From Streptomyces sp. TP-A0874 (GTDB lineage: Bacteria; Actinomycetota; Actinomycetes; Streptomycetales; Streptomycetaceae), in the NCBI RefSeq assembly GCF_001748085.1, contig NZ_BBZK01000010.1, positions 62,001 through 126,000 of the forward strand: a stretch of 64,000 nt of DNA, in the 5' to 3' direction. The translations under genes were made by a program, and so were the position numbers. This document shows positions 53,011-60,898 of this stretch, piece after piece. How positions within the stretch are numbered: the stretch's first letter is position 1; every line of letters begins with the position of its first letter. The notes under the pieces were generated by a model, which worked only from the letters and a program-made list of their open reading frames with translations, had not been told where the DNA came from and made no database searches.

Positions 53011-53084
53011 GGGCCTGTGGCGCAGTCTGGTAGCGCACCTCGTTCGCATCGAGGGGGTCTGGGGTTCAAATCCCCACAGGTCCA
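53011..53084 (+). tRNA. tRNA-Ala (anticodon CGC)
   Basis: The acceptor arm GGGCCTG (53011-53017) pairs with CAGGTCC (53077-53083, one G-T wobble), followed by discriminator A; CCA is not encoded. The anticodon loop TTCGCAT is closed by CCTCG/CGAGG and gives CGC, reading GCG alanine codons. The T-arm GGGGTTCAAATCCCC is canonical. Confidence 0.95.
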
Positions 53085-53418
53085 CGCACGACTCTCCTTG
53101 AGTTGACTCAGAGAGTTCACGAGATCCCGTCGATCATCAGATCGGTCGGGATCTTCGTCGTTGTCAGTGTCCTTCGAGACCGTCCGGGGCGGTGGAGGGC
53201 GGCCTGGGACTCGTGCGCATGCGGGGTAGGTGTCCTCCCCGACCTCTTGAGTGAGGCTCTCCCGACCCTTGGCCGGGGCGGCATCCGCGAAGCGCACTTC
53301 CCAGTGGCCGTCTGCTGCCGGTGGTGCGACGCGGTCGCCGCGGCCTGCGGTCGGACGGTGCCCCGCGGGTACGGTCCGGTCCTGCTCGGCCCGCGCTGCG
53401 GTGGTGAGGACCAAGCCC
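53085..53418 (+). terminator. tRNA-Ala downstream region with hairpin terminator
   Basis: Within this 330-base gap a hairpin at 53122-53154 (AGATCCCG pairing with CGGGATCT, plus an inner CGAT/ATCG) follows the tRNA by about 40 bases and could end its transcript. Nothing else in the gap looks coding. Confidence 0.55.
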
Positions 53419-54354
53419 TCACCGTCTCCGCGGTGCGGGAGCAGTCGTGTGAGCGGCTTGGGCCGGACCGGCAGAGGTGAAGGCGGTGGCGATCCGGTCG
53501 AGCAGGGGCGCTGCCCGGGGATGGGGCTCCCGGCGTGGGGTGATCGCGTAGATGCCGCGGGTCGGGGGATCCACGAGGCCGACGGCGGTGACGTCGGGCC
53601 GCAGCGCGCAGGCCAGCACCCCGGGCACCAGCGCGACGGCGTGACCGGTCGCGACCAGGGCCAGCTTGCCGAGCAGATCGGCCGCGGCGAGGTCGATGCG
53701 GGCGCTCACCCCGGCCCGGGCGGCGTGCTGGCGGAGGAGCGCTGCCGAGCCGTCGTTGTCCTCGACCCAGGTCTGGTCGGCCAGCTCCTGAACGGGCACC
53801 GGACCGCGTCCGGCCAGCGGGTGGCCGACCGGCAGTACGACGACCATCTCGTCCAGGCCGAGGAACCGGCGTTCGACGCGGGGGTCCATGGGTAGCCCCG
53901 GCGGGGCGTCGGTGACGACGGCGGCATCGAGATCGCCGGCGATCGCCCGGCTGTGCAGTTGTGCGCTCAGACCGGGGAGCAGGCTCCACCGGATGGTTCC
54001 CGACTGCTTCAGCAGGTCCTGGACCGCCCGTGGCACGATCCCCGCGGCGAGAGAGGGCGTAGCGCCGATGGCGAGCGGTCGATGGGACGCCCCCTCGCGA
54101 ACGTCCCGTGCGGCGCGGACGGCCCGGTCGGCCTCGTTGAGCGTGGCCAGGGCGTGGCGCCGGAACACCTCGCCGGCCGGTGTCGGGTGAACCCCACGCG
54201 CATGGCGCTCCACCAACGGCACGCCGAGTTGCCGCTCCAACCCGGTGATCTGCCGGGAGACAGCCGACTGCGTGTGGTGGAGTTCGGTCGCCGCCGCCGA
54301 GAGCGACCCGAGCCGGCACACGGTCACGAAGGTCCGCCACACAGTCAGGTCCAT
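53419..54354 (-). CDS. LysR family transcriptional regulator
   Basis: A 311-residue LysR regulator from ATG 54354 (MDLTVWRTFVTVCRLGSLSA). The winged helix is at about residues 1-60 (LHHTQSAVSRQITGLERQLG). The periplasmic-binding-like effector domain follows (DAAVVTDAPPGLP, LDEMVVVLPVGHPLAG). It is divergent from a dehydrogenase gene, and a nested dyad (54377-54422) lies in the 95-bp gap, so autoregulation and control of that gene are likely. The effector is unknown. Confidence 0.92.
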   Translation of the reverse strand: MDLTVWRTFVTVCRLGSLSAAATELHHTQSAVSRQITGLERQLGVPLVERHARGVHPTPAGEVFRRHALATLNEADRAVRAARDVREGASHRPLAIGATPSLAAGIVPRAVQDLLKQSGTIRWSLLPGLSAQLHSRAIAGDLDAAVVTDAPPGLPMDPRVERRFLGLDEMVVVLPVGHPLAGRGPVPVQELADQTWVEDNDGSAALLRQHAARAGVSARIDLAAADLLGKLALVATGHAVALVPGVLACALRPDVTAVGLVDPPTRGIYAITPRREPHPRAAPLLDRIATAFTSAGPAQAAHTTAPAPRRR

Positions 54355-54376
54355 GGCGGCAGTATGCCCAGCCGGT

Positions 54377-54422
54377 ATGCGAGTTGGGCAGACCTCGCCT
54401 GCGAAATCTGCGCTTGTCGCAT
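54377..54422. promoter_or_regulatory. Nested dyad operator between LysR gene and divergent dehydrogenase
   Basis: Two concentric inverted repeats share one centre (54399.5): ATGCGA (54377-54382) with TCGCAT (54417-54422), and GCAGA (54388-54392) with TCTGC (54407-54411). The symmetry and position fit a LysR operator, although the spacing is wider than the classic T-N11-A box. Confidence 0.6.
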
Positions 54423-54449
54423 CCGTCGCGGTGCACCACCGTGGCGCGT

Positions 54450-55607
54450 ATGACCACACCGCACACGATCGCCGTCCTCGGCCTGGGGCGGATGGGCCGC
54501 GCGATCGCGACACGACTGGCTGCCCAGGACTGGGACGTCGTCGGCTGGACGCGATCCGGGCGTATACCAGCAGCCGTCAGGGCGGCCGGCGACCCGAAAG
54601 AGGCCGTGGCCCAGGCCGACCTCGTACTCCTGGCCCTGTTCGACGGCCCGGCCTGCAGCCAGGTCCTCGAGGATGTCCGTGATTCGCTGCGAACGAACGC
54701 GGTCGTACTGAACACCAGCACCGTCTCCCCCGCCGAAGCGGCGGAGACGGCCCGACGACTCGGCTCGTCCTACGTCCACGCGCCCGTGCTCGGCTCGGTG
54801 CCGGTGGTCTCCGCCGGCGCCCTGCAGATCCTTGCCGCTGCCGAGCAGGCGGCGTTCGATCGAGCCCGCCCGGTGATGGAAACGCTGGGCGCCGTCCGGT
54901 TGGTGGATGACGCCGCCACCGCCGCCGCGCTCAAGCTGATCGCCAACCACAGCCTCGCCGGCTCGGTCCTCGCGCTGCGTGACTCACTACGGCAGGCCGA
55001 CGCCCTGGGCCTGCCCCGCACGCAGGTGCTGGACGTCCTCGAGCTTGGCCAACTGGGCGGGCTCGTGGCCCGCAAGCGCCTCTTCCTCGCCGACGAACCG
55101 CAGGCTGCCACCCCTGAGTTCACGGTCGGCGCGCTGGCCAAGGACATGGCTCTGCTGGCCACCGCGTCCAACTCCCCGCTGGGCGGCGCAGCCGGCCTGG
55201 CCGGCACCCCTGCCGGTCCCGAGGCGGACATCGCGGCCGCCGCCACGGCCCCCGCCGTGGCGGAAGCCGTGCTCGAACCGCTCAGCGCCTACATCCGCGG
55301 CCACGCCACCGGCGACCCCGCCCACTTCCGTGACGCGTTCCTGCCGACCGCCCATATCGAAGGGCTCCGCGACGGCGCGTTCGTTTCGTGGCCCCTGGAC
55401 GAGTACTGCGCTCTCTTCCCCGGGCAGCCGGCCCGGGACGAACCGGCCCGCTCACGCCGCGTCGACACCGTCGAGGTCCACGGCACCGTGGCGACCGCGA
55501 CCATGACGCTCTCGCACGGCGCGGACACGTTCACCGACGTCTTCCTGCTGGTCCGCGCCGACTACGGCTGGCGCATCGCCAACAAGGCGTACCACCGGCA
55601 CCCCTGA
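54450..55607 (+). CDS. Beta-hydroxyacid dehydrogenase-like enzyme fused to an NTF2-like domain
   Basis: A 385-residue fusion. Residues 1-270 form an NAD(P)-binding beta-hydroxyacid dehydrogenase (IAVLGLGRMGRAIA, LNTSTVSPAEAAETAR, APVLGSVPVVSAG, and AALKLIANHSL with the catalytic Lys). Residues about 275-385 are an NTF2/SnoaL-like (lumazine-binding type) domain: LEPLSAYIRGHATGDPAHFR, AHIEGLRDGAFVSWPLDEY, VFLLVRADYGWRIANKAY. Each part is normally a separate protein. Retention of the Lys argues for a true beta-hydroxyacid dehydrogenase rather than an imine reductase. ATG 54450; probably controlled by the divergent LysR. Confidence 0.85.
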   Translation: MTTPHTIAVLGLGRMGRAIATRLAAQDWDVVGWTRSGRIPAAVRAAGDPKEAVAQADLVLLALFDGPACSQVLEDVRDSLRTNAVVLNTSTVSPAEAAETARRLGSSYVHAPVLGSVPVVSAGALQILAAAEQAAFDRARPVMETLGAVRLVDDAATAAALKLIANHSLAGSVLALRDSLRQADALGLPRTQVLDVLELGQLGGLVARKRLFLADEPQAATPEFTVGALAKDMALLATASNSPLGGAAGLAGTPAGPEADIAAAATAPAVAEAVLEPLSAYIRGHATGDPAHFRDAFLPTAHIEGLRDGAFVSWPLDEYCALFPGQPARDEPARSRRVDTVEVHGTVATATMTLSHGADTFTDVFLLVRADYGWRIANKAYHRHP

Positions 55608-55660
55608 GGGGGCGGAAACGAACCGGCCGTTCACGGTTGGTCCGGGGAGGGTTGAGGAGA

Positions 55661-55689
55661 TCCCGACCGATCTTCCCGGTCGGTCGGGA
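55661..55689 (+). terminator. Hairpin after the dehydrogenase fusion
   Basis: A 9-bp stem, TCCCGACCG (55661-55669) with CGGTCGGGA (55681-55689), and an 11-base loop lie 54 bases past the stop. Confidence 0.6.
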
Positions 55690-55795
55690 CCTTCGCCGCT
55701 CGCGGGCCTTCGGGACCGGACGGCGGTGTTTCCGGATGCCGCCTGGGGAAGCCGTCAGGGACCGCGGCCCTCGTTCAGCGGAGACTTCCCGCCCG

Positions 55796-55823
55796 GTGCC
55801 CGTAGTCGCCCGACTGCGGGCAC
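55796..55823 (-). terminator. Hairpin after the flavin reductase-GNAT gene
   Basis: A 13-bp stem with one T-G wobble (55796-55808 with 55811-55823) and a 2-base centre lie 10 bases past the stop of the minus-strand gene, facing the previous terminator in a convergent gap. Confidence 0.6.
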
Positions 55824-55832
55824 CAGGCGCTC

Positions 55833-56891
55833 TCAGCGGGAAGGGGTTTTGGCGAGGTGGACCACGCCGTCGTCCGTGGGCGCGGGCAGCGGTGTGTACC
55901 CGGCGCTCTTGTAAAGGGCGAGGTTCTGGCTGCTGGCGGCGCCGGTGGACAGGAGGATCCGTCGGCACCCCTCGCCGGCTGACTCGGCCGTGCGCAGCAG
56001 CCATCGGCCCAGTCCGAGCCCGCGCAGGTCGGGGACGACGGCGAGCCGCCCCACCTCCAGGTCGGCGCCGTGGCGACGGGTCCGCACCATCCCGAGGAGC
56101 CGCCCGTCCCGCCACAGGCCCGTCGCCTGCCATTCGGCCAGCCAGTCGCGCACCTCCTCCGGCGACTCGTGCAGGGGCGGTATCGCCAGGGTGCCGTTGG
56201 CGATCGCCTCGTCGGCCCAGCAGCAGCGCTGCACCACCGTCACCTCGGGCGCGTCGTCCGGGTGTAGTCGCCGTGCGTACGAGCCCGGGACAGGCCCCGG
56301 GACCGCGGAGGCGCGCTCCCGGAGCGGAGCCAGCGCGTGGGCGACCCGCACGAGTTCCGCGAGCACTCCCTCGGCTGCCTCGGCGAGGGGGGCGGCGGGC
56401 TGGAAGCGGCCCTCCTCCAGCACCTCCCCGATCCGGATCGCGACGGTCGCGCCGAGGGGGACGAGGCGGAGGGTGGTCACCACCTGCTTGGCGTGCTGGA
56501 CGGCTCTGGTGCCGGCCGAGGTGTTGCCGTAGCTGACGAAGCCGACCGGCTTCCAGGCCCACTCGGGGCCCAGGTAGTCCAGTGCGTTCTTCAGCGTCGC
56601 CGGCATCCCGTAGTTGTATTCCGGGGTCACGATGATGAAGCCGTCGGCCTCGCCGACGATCGCGCTCCACCGCCGGGTGTGCTCATTGCGGTAGACGCCT
56701 GACGAGGGGTGCTCCTCCTCGTCCAGGAAGGGCAGTCGGAGGTCGCCGAGGGCCAGTGGCACGAGGTCCACGTCGAGCGTGCGGGCGCTCGGTGCGAGCG
56801 TCTCGGCCAGCCACTCGCCGACGGCCGGGCCGAGTGCGCCGGGGCGGGTGCTGCAGACCAGTACGAGAACGCGCGATCGTTTCGTTGACAT
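55833..56891 (-). CDS. NADPH-dependent FMN reductase fused to a GNAT acetyltransferase
   Basis: A 352-residue fusion. Residues 1-190 are a flavodoxin-like FMN reductase (VLVLVCSTRPGALGPAVGEW, IIVTPEYNYGMPATLKNALD, GFVSYGNTSAGTRAVQHAK). Residues about 205-352 are a GNAT domain (LEVGRLAVVPDLRGLGLGRW with the acetyl-CoA loop, ILLSTGAASSQNLALYKSAG, then YTPL). Each half retains its signature, so the fusion is probably functional. It is divergent from a MarR regulator across only 30 bases with mirror-image promoters. A redox or detoxification role is inferred. Confidence 0.88.
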   Translation of the reverse strand: MSTKRSRVLVLVCSTRPGALGPAVGEWLAETLAPSARTLDVDLVPLALGDLRLPFLDEEEHPSSGVYRNEHTRRWSAIVGEADGFIIVTPEYNYGMPATLKNALDYLGPEWAWKPVGFVSYGNTSAGTRAVQHAKQVVTTLRLVPLGATVAIRIGEVLEEGRFQPAAPLAEAAEGVLAELVRVAHALAPLRERASAVPGPVPGSYARRLHPDDAPEVTVVQRCCWADEAIANGTLAIPPLHESPEEVRDWLAEWQATGLWRDGRLLGMVRTRRHGADLEVGRLAVVPDLRGLGLGRWLLRTAESAGEGCRRILLSTGAASSQNLALYKSAGYTPLPAPTDDGVVHLAKTPSR

Positions 56892-56933
56892 GGAAACGAA
56901 GCTAGCTGGTAGGTTGATTACATGTCAACGAAA
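56880..56933. promoter_or_regulatory. Face-to-face divergent promoters with start codons embedded in a 12-bp inverted repeat
   Basis: TTTCGTTGACAT (56880-56891) and ATGTCAACGAAA (56922-56933) are exact inverted copies around a 30-base spacer; each includes the start codon of one gene. On the plus strand TTGACA (56885-56890), 19 bases and TAGGTT (56910-56915) end 6 bases before the MarR ATG. On the minus strand TTGACA (56928-56923), 18 bases and TAGCTT (56904-56899) end 7 bases before the fusion ATG. Neither gene has a ribosome site, so both messages should be leaderless. Confidence 0.75.
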
Positions 56934-57440
56934 TCCTCGGATGGTGCTACCCGCTGGCTCGCGCCTGGGGAGGAGCGCGCCTGGCGGGCGTACCGCCGCA
57001 TGGTGATCGCCGTTCAGGCCCGCACCGCGCAGGACCTGGCCGAGGTCGGCTTGTCCGAGCCCGACTACGAGGTGCTCAGCACCCTCTCGGAGCGCTCCGA
57101 CGGCACCAGCGGCCTGCGTGAGCAGGCGGCCAAGATGGGGTGGTCCCGCAGCCGGCTGTCCCGCCACGCCACCCGTATGGAGGCGCGCGGACTCATTCGC
57201 CGTGCACCGGATCCGGCTGATGGCAGGGGCTGTTTCCTGGTGCTCACCGAGAAGGGGCTGGACACGCTCCGGCAGGCCGCCCCCGCCCATGTCGCTTCGG
57301 TACGACGCCACTTCGTCGACCGGCTCGACCCTCAGGAACTCGCGGTTCTCGGTCGCATCGCCGACAGGCTCGCGGGCGGGCCGGAGGAATCCCGCGATGC
57401 GCCGGCGCCTCGGTCGGGCGGTGCGGCAGGAGGCCGCTGA
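56922..57440 (+). CDS. MarR family transcriptional regulator
   Basis: A 172-residue regulator with the MarR winged helix at about residues 50-115 (LSEPDYEVLSTLSERSDGTS, LREQAAKMGWSRSRLSRHAT, then RMEARGLIRRAPDPADGRG). ATG 56922 is fixed by the leaderless promoter. It starts with the same residues (MSTK) as the divergent flavin reductase-GNAT protein because both starts lie in an inverted repeat. It probably represses itself and the divergent gene from that repeat. Confidence 0.92.
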   Translation: MSTKSSDGATRWLAPGEERAWRAYRRMVIAVQARTAQDLAEVGLSEPDYEVLSTLSERSDGTSGLREQAAKMGWSRSRLSRHATRMEARGLIRRAPDPADGRGCFLVLTEKGLDTLRQAAPAHVASVRRHFVDRLDPQELAVLGRIADRLAGGPEESRDAPAPRSGGAAGGR

Positions 57441-57863
57441 TTCTGCCGCACGGGCGGCGGTGGTGGCCCCGGGGTCTCGGCGGGCGCCCGTCTTGGCCGA
57501 GGTGCCACCGAGGTCCGGGATGGCCGGCCGAGGCTGTGTCCACGCGCTGGCGCGCTTTCCGGCGGTCCGGCGGGCTTGAGCGTGCGGTCGCGGCTTGTGA
57601 ACCCTCGTCCCGCCCCTGTGGACCCGGCCGCACCCCGTCCCCGCGGGCTCGGCTGCCCTCTGCGCCCGGTGGAGTCCGACCAGACCCGCCTGGCGCACCC
57701 GAGGCGGCTATCGTTCAAGGCTCGGCGAGCGATCTCGTGCCGGCTCCGCACGGACGCGTACCGCGCGACGCGCCCGCGCATCGAAAGCGATCGGGGCCCG
57801 CTCGGAGAACCGCTCGTCGGCCGACCTGGACCGAAGCCGCCGAACCGAGGAAGAACGCAAGCC
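57441..57863. other. Intergenic upstream of the RNA methyltransferase, no supported gene
   Basis: About 420 bases. The methyltransferase frame stays open back to 57576, but the upstream part is R/P-rich and unlike the family, so it was not included. No clear promoter pair was found. Confidence 0.4.
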
Positions 57864-58751
57864 ATGCCCGCCCCAGAGCGCACCGCCGGACCCGACCCCT
57901 GGAGCACGCTTCTGGACGTACTGGTGTGCCCGCTGTGCGGTGGGCGGCTGGCGACCTCCGGCGGGTCGCTGCGCTGCCCGGCCGGCCACACCTTCGACAT
58001 CGCCCGGCAGGGCTATGTCAGCCTGCTCAGCGGAGGCTCCCGGGCGGCCGGAGCCGACACCGCCGCGATGGTGCGGGCACGGGCGGAGTTCCTGGACTCG
58101 GGCCACTTCGCGCCGCTGGCCCGGCTGCTGGCCGAACGCACCGCCGCGTTCTGCCCCGCGGGCGGCACCGTGCTGGAGGCCGGGGTGGGCACCGGCCACC
58201 ACCTCGCCGCGGTCCTGGACGCGCTCCCCCGCGCCGTCGGGCTCGGCCTGGACTCCTCGAAGTTCGCGCTCCGGCTGGCCGCGCGGGCGCATCCACGACT
58301 GGGCGCGGCCAGTTGGGACCTGTGGCAGCCGCTGCCGGTCCGCAGCGGGTCGGTCGATGTGCTGCTGAACGTCTTCGCGCCCCGCAACGGCGAGGAGTTC
58401 CACCGGGTGCTGCGGCCGTCCGGTGCCCTGCTGGTCGTCACACCGACCGCCCGGCACCTGGACGAACTGCGGCAGCCGGTGGGGTTGCTGTCGGTCGACG
58501 CGACGAAGGAGGCCAGGCTCCACCGCACCCTCTCCCAGCACTTCCGGCGGACGGGGACGGAGGTCGAGGAGGCCGTCGTGGGGCTGGACGAGCCGGCCGA
58601 GGTGGAGAACCTGGTGGCCATGGGGCCCACCGCGCGCCATCTCGCCGCTGAGGAGTTGCACCGGCGGGTGGCCGGGTTGGACCTGCCCGTGCGGGTCACC
58701 CTCTCCTTCCGGCTGTCGGTCTACCGACCGCTGGTGCGATCGGAGCAGTGA
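57864..58751 (+). CDS. RlmA-type 23S rRNA (guanine-N1) methyltransferase
   Basis: A 295-residue enzyme with the RlmA layout. An N-terminal zinc knuckle (CPLCGG, then CPAGHTFD at about residues 20-43) and QGYVSLLSGG lead into a class I SAM fold (VLEAGVGTGHHLAAVLDAL, NVFAPRNGEEFHRVLRPSGA, LLVVTPTARHLDEL). Members methylate G745 or G748 in helix 35; the Gram-positive RlmA(II)/TlrB type gives resistance to tylosin-class macrolides. I cannot separate the two positions by sequence alone. ATG 57864 is preceded by GAGGAAG at a rather long spacing. Confidence 0.88.
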   Translation: MPAPERTAGPDPWSTLLDVLVCPLCGGRLATSGGSLRCPAGHTFDIARQGYVSLLSGGSRAAGADTAAMVRARAEFLDSGHFAPLARLLAERTAAFCPAGGTVLEAGVGTGHHLAAVLDALPRAVGLGLDSSKFALRLAARAHPRLGAASWDLWQPLPVRSGSVDVLLNVFAPRNGEEFHRVLRPSGALLVVTPTARHLDELRQPVGLLSVDATKEARLHRTLSQHFRRTGTEVEEAVVGLDEPAEVENLVAMGPTARHLAAEELHRRVAGLDLPVRVTLSFRLSVYRPLVRSEQ

Positions 58752-58775
58752 GCCCGGACAACCGTCCTCGAAGCA

Positions 58776-58815
58776 GGTGAGCCCAGCCCGGTGAGCCCAG
58801 CCCGGTGAGCCCGGG
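58776..58815. repeat. 14-bp tandem repeat between convergent genes
   Basis: GGTGAGCCCAGCCC occurs at 58776-58789 and 58790-58803, followed by a partial third copy ending in CCGGGCCC. It lies in the 72-bp convergent gap between the RNA methyltransferase and the ABC ATPase and may affect termination. Confidence 0.7.
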
Positions 58816-58823
58816 CCCCGCGC

Positions 58824-59531
58824 TCACCGGCCCGGCGGTGGCCCGCCCGCCGGGACCGGCTGCGGCAGGGTGAGCCGGCCGTCCCGCACCTCCGCCACCT
58901 GGTCGGCCGCCGCGAGGTGGGAGGCATCGTGCGTCACCAGCACGGTGGCGGTGCCGCGCTGCCGGGTCAGCGAGGTCAGCAGCGCCATGACGGCGGCTCC
59001 GCGTTCCTGGTCCAGGGCGCTGGTCGGCTCGTCCACCAGCAGTACCGCCGGGTCGTTCATCAACGCCCGCGCGATGTTGACCCGCTGCCGCTCGCCGCCC
59101 GAGAGCTGGTGCGGGCGGCGGTGCGCGCGGTGGGCGAGGCCGACCGCCCCCAGGAGTTCCGCGGCTCGCTCCCGCGCCGCGCGGGCGGGCCGGCCGTCGA
59201 GATGGGCCATGGCCCGCAGCTGCTCTTCGGCGGTCAGCGAGGGCAGCAGGTTGGCCTGCTGGAAGACGATGCCGATCCGCTGCCGGCGGAGCGCGGCCAG
59301 CTCGGCCCGCGACAGACCGGCGGTGTCCCTGCCGTCGAGGACGACCCGGCCCCGGTCCGGGCGGACCAGCGTCGCCGCCACCGCCAGCAGACTGGACTTA
59401 CCGGATCCGGACGGTCCGACGACGGCGGTGGTGGTGCCGGCCGGGACGGTCAGGCTGACCTCGTCCAGCGCGGTCAGCCGGGAGTCGCCGTCCGGGTAGG
59501 TGAGGGTGATGTCGGTCAGTTCCAGGCTCAT
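58824..59531 (-). CDS. ABC transporter ATP-binding protein (LolD/MacB type)
   Basis: A 235-residue ATPase with Walker A GPSGSGKSSLL (about residues 39-49), Q-loop FQQANLL, signature LSGGERQRVNIARAL, Walker B VLLVDEPTSALD and H-loop VTHD. This is the MacB/LolD subgroup that pairs with FtsX-like permeases. ATG 59531 lies 7 bases after GGGGAG and overlaps the permease stop as ATGA. Confidence 0.95.
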   Translation of the reverse strand: MSLELTDITLTYPDGDSRLTALDEVSLTVPAGTTTAVVGPSGSGKSSLLAVAATLVRPDRGRVVLDGRDTAGLSRAELAALRRQRIGIVFQQANLLPSLTAEEQLRAMAHLDGRPARAARERAAELLGAVGLAHRAHRRPHQLSGGERQRVNIARALMNDPAVLLVDEPTSALDQERGAAVMALLTSLTRQRGTATVLVTHDASHLAAADQVAEVRDGRLTLPQPVPAGGPPPGR

Positions 59532-60625
59532 CGAGTGCTCCCCAGAGCGGTCAGCGGGTCGACGGAGGTGACACGGCGCACGGCCAGCCCGGCACCGACG
59601 GCGCCCAGCGCGATCATGGTCAGTGCCGGCAGCAGGATGGTCGCCGGCTCCAGCAGGAACGGCACCCGGCCGCCGACCAGCGCCCCCGCGCCGACCGCGA
59701 TCGCCGTACCGGTCCCCGTGCCGAGGAGGAGCAGGACGAGCGCCTGCCCCAGTGCGTCGCGGAGCAGGTAGCCGGTGGACGATCCCAGCGCCTTCAACAC
59801 CGCGATGTCCGCGCTCCGCTGGATGGTCCAGACGGTGAAGAAGGCGCCGATGACCAGCGCGGAGATGGCGAAGAGGAAGCCGCGCATCAGTTGGAGGGAG
59901 CTGTTCTCGGCGGCGAAGGAGCCGATGGCCTGCAGGGCGTCCTCGCGGGTGACGGTGTGGGTGCCCAGCCGGGCGTCCGCGGCCGCGAGTTCGCTGCTCG
60001 GCGTGCCGGGCTCGGTGTCCAGGGCGATCACCGTGGCCTGCGGGGGCCGCTCCGCGTCCGCCGGCCGCCCGCCACCGGACAGCCGCTGCCAGTCGCCGAG
60101 GTCGGTCCAGACCACCGGGGTGTGGCTGTACGAGGCCTGGCCGGCCACCGCCGCCACCCGCAACGGCTCTCCGGCGACGGTGAGCGAGTCGCCGGGGCCC
60201 ACCCCCAGTTCGTCGGCGGCCGCCCCCGAGAGCACCGTCTCCCCGGCGGCGACCGGCGCCGGGGAGAGGCCGGACCCGGGCCGTACGCCGAAGGCCGAGA
60301 CCGCCGAGCCCCGTCCGTCCGCCGTCTCCGCCCGGGCGCCCAGGATGCCCAGCGGCTCCGCGGCCTTCACTCCGGGCACATCGCCCCACCGCTGCCAGGC
60401 CGCCTCGCCCACCCGGGACTCGGCGAAGGACACCTTCTCTCCGTCGGCGGCGGCGAAGGCGAGACGGTCGGCGGGCAGCCCGGTGATCGCCGAGGTGTTC
60501 TCCCGGCCCAGGCCGGCCGTCAGACCGGACAGCAGCCCCACGAGCACGGTGATCAACGTGATCACCGTGCCCATCAGGGCGAAGCGTCCCTTCGCGAACC
60601 GCAGGTCCCGCCAGGCGACGAACAC
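59528..60625 (-). CDS. FtsX-like ABC transporter permease
   Basis: A 365-residue permease with one N-terminal helix (FALMGTVITLITVLVGLLSG), a large extracytoplasmic MacB-like domain (about residues 40-235) and three C-terminal helices (LMRGFLFAISALVIGAFFTV, LGQALVLLLLGTGTGTAIAV, LLPALTMIALGAVGAGLAV). It ends in the typical VTSVDPLTALGS. The start is GTG 60625 (FVAWRDLRFAKG) after AGGAG. Partner of the overlapping ATPase. The divergent two-component system suggests signal-dependent expression; the substrate may be a peptide, antibiotic or lipid. Confidence 0.93.
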   Translation of the reverse strand: MFVAWRDLRFAKGRFALMGTVITLITVLVGLLSGLTAGLGRENTSAITGLPADRLAFAAADGEKVSFAESRVGEAAWQRWGDVPGVKAAEPLGILGARAETADGRGSAVSAFGVRPGSGLSPAPVAAGETVLSGAAADELGVGPGDSLTVAGEPLRVAAVAGQASYSHTPVVWTDLGDWQRLSGGGRPADAERPPQATVIALDTEPGTPSSELAAADARLGTHTVTREDALQAIGSFAAENSSLQLMRGFLFAISALVIGAFFTVWTIQRSADIAVLKALGSSTGYLLRDALGQALVLLLLGTGTGTAIAVGAGALVGGRVPFLLEPATILLPALTMIALGAVGAGLAVRRVTSVDPLTALGSTR

Positions 60626-60898
60626 GGGCCGTGCTCCTTCCCGTCCGTTCGGTGGGGCGGCCCCGACCGGCTGCCCCACCACCGCCGGGCTGCTCCCGGC
60701 GCTCGACCTCCAACCTCGCCGAAACCGGTCCGCCGCCGCATCGGGCCGCGGATCGCTTCGAAACGGCCGAAGAGTCCACCCGGATCTCCACCTTTCGGCC
60801 GATGCGGCACCCGGAACCCGGCCACCGGGCACCTCCGCGCGGGGGGAGGTCCGGTCCGCGGCCCCGGAAGCCCCCGCCGCCGTTAGCCTGGAAGCATC

